Source of the DNA: Paramoeba atlantica
Taxonomy: Eukaryota > Discosea
Assembly (NCBI GenBank): GCA_977017575.1
Contig: CDRNVI010000020.1
Coordinates: forward strand, 496,001 to 560,000
DNA: 64,000 nucleotides
Reading direction: 5' to 3'
Part shown: positions 58,560 through 64,000 of the stretch, piece after piece
Numbering within the stretch: the first letter of the stretch is position 1
Layout of the letters: each line of letters opens with the position of its first letter
Program-made: the position numbers and the translations under genes
Notes under the pieces: generated by a model
Told to the model about the DNA's origin: nothing
Database searches by the model: none
Seen by the model: only the letters and a program-made list of their open reading frames with translations

Positions 58560-59811
58560 CAGGGGTGGGCGCCTTCAGAGTGGGGGGGTCTAAAATTCGT
58601 AAAACTTGACCAATTTTGGAAAGTAATAGCGCATTCGAGAGTTCTCAAATAGTCTGGTGTAATGGCAACATCCGTTTCCCGTTTTTAGACATTCGAGATA
58701 AATGACAGAAAAACAAGGAATTTATTTTTCCCCGAAGATGCAATTTTTCAGTTTTTTTGGCTTTTTTTAGTTTTTTTGCGCCGTTAATGCCTCAGAAACG
58801 TGTACGATCGCAAACATCACGGTTTCCCTTCCAGAGAGGGTTTCAGTGTTCCAGACGCACTTTGGCTCGAGCTTTGAAGCCCGATATTATCCTCCGCGTA
58901 GTTCAGCGTAAACCACGACTAACCCAGCAGCATAAAGACGTTAGAGTCCGATTCTGTAAGGACATGTCGGGCTGGAGCGAACACCAGCTTGATAATATTA
59001 TTTGGTGTGATGAGAAAAAGTTTACCTGCAAGAAGTCTACCAAAAACACCTACCTTTGCCGACGGTCCGACCCTGTAAAAGAGCAGCTAGGTGAGCTGGA
59101 AGCGTGGGTAGGGGGCGATGGTATAATGGTGTGGATGGGGGTAAGCATAAAGCATGGATTTCATCTGCACATTTTTCCTAATAGAGATGAGCAGGGAAAT
59201 AGAGTTACTGTGAACGGGGCTGTTTTCGAAGCTGCCATGACCAAGCGTAATGGTCTTTTGAACTACCTACACAGGCACCGTGCAGTTGTTGCTATGGACA
59301 ATTGCCCTGCGCACAACTTGGCAAGGCGTACTTTTCAGCAGCAAAACGTGCGAACGCTCCCCTGGCCCGCAAAGTCACCGGATCTCAACCCCATCGAAAA
59401 CTTGTGGAATATCATGGATCAGCACAAGGATCGCATGCGACCACGCAATCGCACAGATCTCCTCTCTTCTATCGAGAGTGCATACGAGGCACTTCAAACC
59501 GATCTCAAAAGTACTTGCGTGAAGACCATAAAGAGTGTCTCCAAGCGCTTTCAAATCGTTATTGAGAAAAAAGGGGGAAATTGTGGGTACTGAGATTATT
59601 TTTGGAAAAAAAGGACTTTTTCGCTTAAAAAATAAAGTTGCAATTCGTGTTTGGGACCATTCTAGCTTTCTTTGATTCCCGTAAACTTTCGCAGAGTGCT
59701 TTTTACGATTACACCAGACTATTTGAGAGCTCTCGAATGCGCTATTACTTTCCAAAATTGAACAAGTTTTACGAATTTTAGACCCCCCCACTCTGAAGGT
59801 GCCCACCCATG
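58560..59811 (+). mobile_element. Whole mariner/Tc1-type element
   Basis: 1252 bp between TA dinucleotides at 58558-58559 and 59812-59813. Inverted ends of about 105 bases: left CAGGGGTGGGCGCCTTCAGA, right the complement of CATGGGTGGGCACCTTCAGA; both run through TAGCGCATTCGAGAG and ATAGTCTGGTGTAAT words with few differences. It contains one uninterrupted transposase gene, so it looks complete and recently active. The deleted copy at 33770-34267 belongs to the same lineage. Confidence 0.88.
58787..59593 (+). CDS. Mariner/Tc1-type transposase
   Basis: 268 residues from ATG 58787. The catalytic triad is IIWCDEKKFTC, VVAMDNCPAH and SPDLNPIENLW. I count 32 residues between the second Asp and the Glu, two fewer than the 34 of Tc1. 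GGDGIMVWMGVSIKHG is the usual block between the first two acids. The N-terminal DNA-binding part is short (about 60 residues), with only one clear HTH-like segment (RTLARALKPDIILRVVQ), so an upstream exon or a reduced domain is possible. It ends IEKKGGNCGY. The gene lies centrally in the element 58560-59811. Confidence 0.85.
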   Translation: MPQKRVRSQTSRFPFQRGFQCSRRTLARALKPDIILRVVQRKPRLTQQHKDVRVRFCKDMSGWSEHQLDNIIWCDEKKFTCKKSTKNTYLCRRSDPVKEQLGELEAWVGGDGIMVWMGVSIKHGFHLHIFPNRDEQGNRVTVNGAVFEAAMTKRNGLLNYLHRHRAVVAMDNCPAHNLARRTFQQQNVRTLPWPAKSPDLNPIENLWNIMDQHKDRMRPRNRTDLLSSIESAYEALQTDLKSTCVKTIKSVSKRFQIVIEKKGGNCGY

Positions 59812-60042
59812 TATGTTGTGTCAACAAAAGTCGTGTTAATCCCAGAAATTAACATGACTTTTGTTGACATAACTTAATTTCCCCCCTGTATGCCCCCCAT
59901 GGACCCCCCCATGGACCCCCCCATGGACCCTCAACAAAAAAAATCTCCACAAATATTTGTGCAACAAAAATTTGTGAATTTATTATTGTGCAACAATTTC
60001 AAAAGTGGCACAATAAAAAATTCACAAATTTTTGCGAAAGCT
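59812..60042. repeat. Spacer with short tandem repeat and palindrome
   Basis: A foldback of ACAAAAGTCGTGTTAA-type arms at about 59822-59872, then about four units of CATGGACCCCCC at 59898-59930. No gene. Confidence 0.55.
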
Positions 60043-60372
60043 TTATCTGTTTCTCTTCTTTTTCCCCTTGAAGTAAACGCTCGATGCACGCTTTTCTTCT
60101 TCCGTAGTGCTAAAACACACGTGCGCCAGTCCCTTTTTTGATACGATTGTTATGCAATTGATTTCACCATAAGAAGCGTAATGCTTGGTAAGGTCTTCTT
60201 TAGTCGTAGAGGAGGGAAGGTGTTCTATTGTGATTGAGCGCTCGTCATACTCTTCGCGCGCAGAGCGCACAACGTGCAGTGATTCTAAGTAATCATCTCT
60301 TTTGCGCTTTGTATCTCTTTCCTTGTCGGAAATGTCGTTACCATTGGTTGATTGATTCTCCGCCGAAGTCAT
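60043..60372 (-). CDS. Small RRM protein on the minus strand
   Basis: 109 residues from ATG at 60372 read down to 60043. The N-terminal 45 residues are charged and polar (KERDTKRKRDDYLE); the rest is an RNA-recognition motif: RSITIEHLPSSTTKEDLTKH (strand 1 and helix 1), GEINCITIVSKKGLAHVCFS (strands 2-3, with the aromatic-poor RNP1 GLAHVCF), ending in a basic FKGKKKRNR where helix 2 and strand 4 would be short or missing. It is the only recognisable cellular-type domain gene on the minus strand, and lies between a mariner and an AACCCGGAC-type element end, so it could be element cargo or a relocated host fragment. Confidence 0.6.
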   Translation of the reverse strand: MTSAENQSTNGNDISDKERDTKRKRDDYLESLHVVRSAREEYDERSITIEHLPSSTTKEDLTKHYASYGEINCITIVSKKGLAHVCFSTTEEEKRASSVYFKGKKKRNR

Positions 60373-60421
60373 AATATACTCGAAGAAAGTTTTCAAAAAA
60401 ATCACTCTAAGTCTAGAAACA

Positions 60422-60478
60422 TTGACCATCGTTTTTTGTAAGACCATGGTTTTTTGTAAGACCATCGTTTTTTGTAAA
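60422..60478. repeat. 18-bp tandem repeat
   Basis: Three units of CCATCGTTTTTTGTAAGA upstream of the minus-strand RRM ORF, next to the TAAACCACTGTCCGGG element end. Confidence 0.85.
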
Positions 60479-60768
60479 CCACTGTCCGGGTTAATATTCC
60501 TATACCCTCGTATTATTCCTACCAGTAATATTAAGTGTCCCAATGGTGCTTAATATTCCTACCCCCCCTCTCCCTGACACCTACCCCGTCTTTGCTTGAG
60601 ATCCACAAAAATGATCCTTCGATATTCCCTTTTTGGGTGATTTTTTCATCAAAATAGCAAGCCCAACGCGCACACAGTTCCTAAAGGACCAAAATCGAGC
60701 ACAAGAGCACAGACCGCGCCGCTTCGCGGCGCGAAAGAATTTTTGGTCCTTTTCTGCTAATTTTTTAA
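60476..60768 (+). mobile_element. Left part of a TAAACCACTGTCCGGG element
   Basis: Begins TAAACCACTGTCCGGGTTAA, then TATTCCTATACC repeats, like the inverted right end at 2345-2425. Bases 60640-60765 match 2225-2345. The expected right end is missing: a foldback element starts at 60769 instead. Confidence 0.6.
60715..60733. repeat. GC hairpin copy 9 (TTC core)
   Basis: CGCGCCGCTTCGCGGCGCG. Both flanks match copy 4 (2292-2310), which carries GAA. Confidence 0.85.
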
Positions 60769-60869
60769 TTAGGCTCTTCGATAAACGCGGTGGTTGTCTT
60801 CAACCTAGAAGTCACTCATGCTGCGCGCTTCGCGTTGAAAACTTCCACCGCGTTTAACGAAGAGCCTAA
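60769..60869 (+). mobile_element. Foldback element copy 3
   Basis: 101 bp. TTAGGCTCTTCGATAAACGC at the left faces AACGAAGAGCCTAA at the right; loop GAAGTCACTCATGCTGCGCG. Followed by R1. Confidence 0.85.
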
Positions 60870-60874
60870 GAAAG

Positions 60875-61135
60875 AAAAATGGGCCAGGGATGCTGAAGAA
60901 AACGGAAGGATTTGAGCCACAAATAGCCGATTTTTAGGTAATAATGGGGTGCTTTTTGGGTATTTTTCTCTCAGAGCACTAAATCCGACATTTGCGTGTG
61001 GGAAATCACTCGTACGCATGAATGTAAGGCTACGGAACGTAATCGGCAGAGGATGCGACACCAACCACACCATTCTTTCCGAAAAATACTGTCCGAAAAA
61101 TACTTTTTCGCCTTTTTTCGTCAAAAATGGGTCAA
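60875..61135 (+). repeat. R1 repeat copy
   Basis: About 260 bp shared with 62605-62880 and, inverted, with 61953-62150. Shared words: GCACTAAATCCGACATTTGC, GTGTGGGAAATCACTCGTA and CCGAAAAATA. No ORF common to all copies is convincing. Confidence 0.75.
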
Positions 61136-61202
61136 GACAGAAAATGTTTTTCATAGTATATTACTATTTTTACTATTTCTTTCTATTATAATTAGTTTAT
61201 AT

Positions 61203-61620
61203 TGGTTAAAGTAAAGGAAAATTCGACTTTTTTGAAAAACATTTGCTTTACACGCTAGTTTACACCCTATCTAGAAATCTACTGTTTCATTTCTTAGTAC
61301 AGTGCCACACACTATCCTCTAATTCCATTTCTTTTGTCGATGAGTGTGTCCTTTTTCCACAGAAAACGCTTCTCGTGACAAGCCCGGGCCTTCGAAGCCA
61401 GTGCTCGCACTGTGCTTCCGACCAGCGTGATATACGGCTGAGGGTGAACTGTCATCGACAAGCGAACCCACGACACCCCTGGCATACCATAGAAAATAAC
61501 GGAAAATGAGTATACAATAGTCATATACAATATTATGTACGTAGATAATGTTCTTTTGTTGAAAAGAAAAATGTCAAGCTAAAAAGTCATAAAAAAGCGA
61601 ATTTTCCTTTACTTTCACCT
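61203..61620. mobile_element. MITE with AAAGTAAAGGAAAATTCG ends
   Basis: The left arm (AAAGTAAAGGAAAATTCGAC at about 61208) faces the right arm (GCGAATTTTCCTTTACTTTC at about 61598). About 418 bp with a GC-richer, apparently non-coding middle (61370-61490). Target duplication not clear. Confidence 0.6.
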
Positions 61621-61669
61621 TTATATTTAACATTTACCATTTTTTCACTTTTTCGCCTTTCTATCTTAT

Positions 61670-61950
61670 ACACGCTTTGAGGCGAGCATCGAAACTCAAA
61701 ACAGTTTTATCAATCATTTTTTGTGGCAAACGAGACCACCCATTGCGTATGCATCGGATGAATCAAGATTTATCTGATGGGGTCTTCTCGTCCACTACCT
61801 CTTGGAACATAGACCAGACGTTTTCTATGGGGGAAAGGTCTGGTGAATTGGGGAACCAATTTTTCAATAGATCTTTCATTATATTCGTAATATACTCCTT
61901 AGAGGCGCGTGCGGTGTGTGCCGTGGCCCCGTCTTGCTGAAAAATACACA
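61670..61950 (-). mobile_element. Tc1-like transposase C-terminal fragment
   Basis: On the minus strand FQQDGATAHTARASKEYITN and then WFPNSPDLSPIENVWSMFQE give the second Asp and the Glu of a Tc1-type DDE domain, 35 residues apart by my count, so a different lineage from the mariner at 58560. A stop follows soon after (DEKTPSDKS), with the homologous tail continuing in another frame. The N-terminal half is absent; an inverted R1 and a foldback element stand where it would be. Confidence 0.75.
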
Positions 61951-61952
61951 AG

Positions 61953-62290
61953 GTGAAAAAGTATTTTTCGGACCCCAAGGGGCCTTTTTGTGTCGAAAGA
62001 ATGGTGTGGTTGGAGTCGCATTCTCTACCCAATACGTTCGGTAGGCTCGAATTCATGCCTACGAGTGATTTCCCACACGCAAATGTCGGATTTAGTGCTC
62101 TGAGAGCAAAAATATACAAAAATCACCCCATTATTACCTAAAAATCCCTACGAGTCATTTCTCACACGCATATATCAGATCTAGTGCTCTGAGAGCAAAA
62201 ACACGCAAAAGTCACCCCATTTTTATCCAAAAATCGGCTAATTTTGGCTATCATCTTTGTGTTTTCTTCAGATTTCCAGGCCGAATTTTC
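61953..62290 (-). repeat. R1 repeat, inverted, one full and one partial copy
   Basis: Bases 61953-62143 are R1 in reverse orientation, with a second, partial reversed copy at about 62144-62290. Together with the foldback 62295-62395 and the transposase fragment 61670-61950 they form a minus-strand unit in the order foldback, R1, transposase. Confidence 0.65.
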
Positions 62291-62294
62291 TTTT

Positions 62295-62395
62295 TTAGGC
62301 TCTTCGTTAACCGCGGTGGTAGTTTTCAACGCGAACCGAGCAGCATGAGCGACTTCTAAGTTGAAAACAACCACCGCGTTTAACGAAGAGCCTAA
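62295..62395 (-). mobile_element. Foldback element copy 4, reversed
   Basis: 101 bp with the same outer ends, but the loop reads GCAGCATGAGCGACTTCTAA, the reverse complement of the other copies; the arm differences are swapped as well, so the whole element lies in the opposite orientation. Confidence 0.85.
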
Positions 62396-62503
62396 AAACG
62401 AAAATTATATTGAAAAAAAGTGAACCAAAACAGTGAAAATATAAAGAGAAACACAATAATAGAAGAAAAATAATAATAGAAGAAAAAACAATAATTTTCT
62501 TTT

Positions 62504-62604
62504 TTAGGCTCTTCGTTAAACGCGGTGGTTGTTTTCAACTTAGAAGTCACTCATGCTGCGCGCTTCGCGTTGAAAACTACCGCCGCGTTTAATGAAGAGC
62601 CTAA
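62504..62604 (+). mobile_element. Foldback element copy 5
   Basis: 101 bp, TTAGGCTCTTCGTTAAACGC to AATGAAGAGCCTAA; one arm base differs. Followed by R1. About 110 bases from copy 4. Confidence 0.85.
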
Positions 62605-62880
62605 AAAAGAAAATTTAGCCTGGAAAACGGAAAGATTATAGCCCAAAATATACCCGAATTTCGGGTAAAAATGGGGTGATTTTCGTGTATTTTTGCTCTC
62701 AGAGCACTAAATCCGACATTTGCGTGTGGGAAATCACTCGTAGGAATGAATGGAAGCCTACCGAACGTATTGGATAGAGAATACGACTTCAACCATACCA
62801 TTCTTTCGATACAAAAATGCCCCTTTAGGTCCGAAAAATATTTTTTCACCTTTTTTAGTCAAAAATGGGTCATTTTGAGG
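62605..62880 (+). repeat. R1 repeat copy
   Basis: Full-length copy of R1 in the same orientation as 60875-61135, ending TAGTCAAAAATGGGTCATTT. Confidence 0.75.
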
Positions 62881-63020
62881 GGCGCACCACGGTTCGAAGA
62901 AGTGATACCTTGCGAAAACGACTGCGGAGAAAGCTAGTGTAGGTCCCAAACTATCAAAATACAATAGGGGAAACAATTTTGGAAAAATAATTGTTTTGTC
63001 ATTTTTTTCGCCAGGTTCAA

Positions 63021-64000
63021 TTTTTTTTTTTTTTTTTTGCGATGAATAAGGGGGGAGAAACGCGGCATTGCCTCTATATTTTTACCCAATACTTGAACCC
63101 TATAGGTCCATCGGGTGGGGTATACGATTTTAAAACGAGCAATCAAATTAGCAATTTCATATTTTGGAGCCCAAAACTAGCAATTCGATCTCCCGTAAGT
63201 ATGAGAACAATAATAACAATAACAATAAAAACAAGCAATCCAGACCCAATCCATTCGCGCGTTCCGGGCCGGGTCTTTCGACCTCTCCACGGTCTGGCTT
63301 GTGGACCCTTCCCTTGTTATACGGGAGGGCGCGGGCCTGTGTCGACAGCGACACGGTCGCGAAACAGGATGCTGGCCGACGGGGAGGAGATAGACTCTGT
63401 CGACTCGACCAGCACCCGGGCCAGCGGTATGTGGCCCTGCGCATGGCGCCTTCTCCATGCCCCTAAGCGCCTTCAAGTGGGTCGTTAGGGTCACTGACAA
63501 CTATCCTGGAGACCATCATCCGAGCCCGGGAACGCATCAACGTGACATTAAGCTCTTGCAAAAGGATGTTTCGTGCCTGAGTGTCTGTCAAAAGACCGTT
63601 CGACGCGTTGGCACGCAACGCCCCCACCTTCCACAGGACCGTCAAGGCACTTCTGCTCCATGAGCCGAAGGACTCAACAACCATCGCTGTGAACAGTAAC
63701 TGAGCTGCTTCCGCTTCCTGGCGCTGTTTCCCTTTCGTTTCAGAGAAGTGTTCAGCAAAAGACCCCGCAGCCACCCAGCTAGCATTACGGACTGAGCCCA
63801 AATACTTCAATTGCTGTGCGTGGGTGACTTCGAAGTCTAGAACCATGCCACCTCCCAGTTCATAGTTGGGAAGAAAAACATCGCCTGGTCCGGTGAGACC
63901 TCCTCCAGGTCCCCGATTTCCGTGACTTTTTTCCCTTTGAGGAGCCATATTGGCCTTGCTGCAGAAGGAGGTGAACTGTTGGCAGACCGCATTGTGGCGG
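63021..64000 (-). mobile_element. Non-LTR-like retroelement 3' end, runs off the window
   Basis: On the minus strand an ORF enters from beyond 64000 and ends at 63463. It contains HNAVCQQFTSFCSKANMAPQ, GDVFLPNYELGGGMVLDFEV and AGSFAEHFSETKGKQRQEAE, the kind of C-terminal region found in protist non-LTR retrotransposon proteins (RHNxV...RPxDVxLP...LDxxVT). A 3' untranslated part follows, with TTATTG repeats at about 63205-63235, then an 18-base A tail (63021-63038 as T). The A tail supports a LINE-like element. No LTR is seen. The visible ORF is open to the window edge, so whole or broken cannot be judged. Confidence 0.6.

Noticed and set aside
63021-64000. LTR retroelement at the right edge
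   Set aside because: No long terminal repeat is visible and an A tail ends the sequence, favouring a LINE-like element; the window edge prevents certainty.

Overview
The window reads as nuclear DNA of a microbial eukaryote (protist). Every protein gene recognised as a host gene by homology is an open reading frame with no obvious intron. All of them, and five related leucine-rich repeat (LRR) genes, lie on the + strand from about 5.9 kb to 55.3 kb. Many starts are preceded by a pyrimidine tract ending in AG. One-strand gene arrays, missing introns, a pyrimidine tract plus AG before the start, and the LRR family style (repeats with an LPxxL...LxLxxNxFSG pattern and an N-terminal WxxxxxxCxWxGVxC module) all resemble kinetoplastid or wider euglenozoan genomes. 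That placement is inference: no spliced leader, rRNA or certain tRNA gene is present to settle it.

Layout: 0-5.6 kb is a mobile-element island with a Harbinger-like (DDE_4) transposase, a companion ORF and nested short inverted-repeat elements. 5.9-14.7 kb is a gene block: LRR protein A, Prp31-like splicing factor, a small basic protein, a CID/Pcf11-like protein split by a frameshift, and an RRM-like protein. 14.7-17.9 kb holds a decayed LRR gene and AT-rich inverted-repeat elements. 17.9-18.9 kb is a mitochondrial ribosome recycling factor. 19.2-21.4 kb is an island with a retroelement fragment and a 124-bp-arm palindrome. 21.5-25.4 kb holds a non-catalytic PDI-like protein and AsnRS. 25.7-27.6 kb holds a broken 5' copy of Sec61 alpha plus elements, directly ahead of the intact Sec61 alpha. 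Then come IMP3, LRR B and an EGF-like membrane protein. 33.3-36.2 kb is a nested-transposon island (mariner derivative, pogo-like remnant, SINE). 36.3-39 kb holds COX10 and LRR C. 39.9-55.3 kb is the largest gene block: ANTH clathrin adaptor, LRR D, TCTP, PNO1/DIM2, a small membrane protein, a DnaJ-like protein without J domain, LRR E, an SPX-EXS (XPR1-like) protein and a tubulin-tyrosine-ligase-like glutamylase. 55.3-64 kb is element-rich: an apparently whole mariner, a Tc1-like fragment, foldback elements, a minus-strand RRM ORF and a retroelement 3' end running off the window.

Functionally the genes are ordinary core cell biology (splicing, ribosome assembly, mitochondrial translation and heme a synthesis, ER translocation, endocytosis, phosphate sensing or transport, tubulin modification) interleaved with members of an expanding secreted LRR family. 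The most unusual sequence signal is a family of nine short GC-rich hairpins (stem CGCGCCGC or GGCGCCGC, core GAA or TTC) found only between genes, whose three-base core is inverted between copies with matching flanks. Other notable signals are a repeated switch from C-rich to G-rich on the coding strand inside several genes, two conserved genes broken in one frame at C-homopolymers, and several clean nested insertions with empty-site copies inside the same window.
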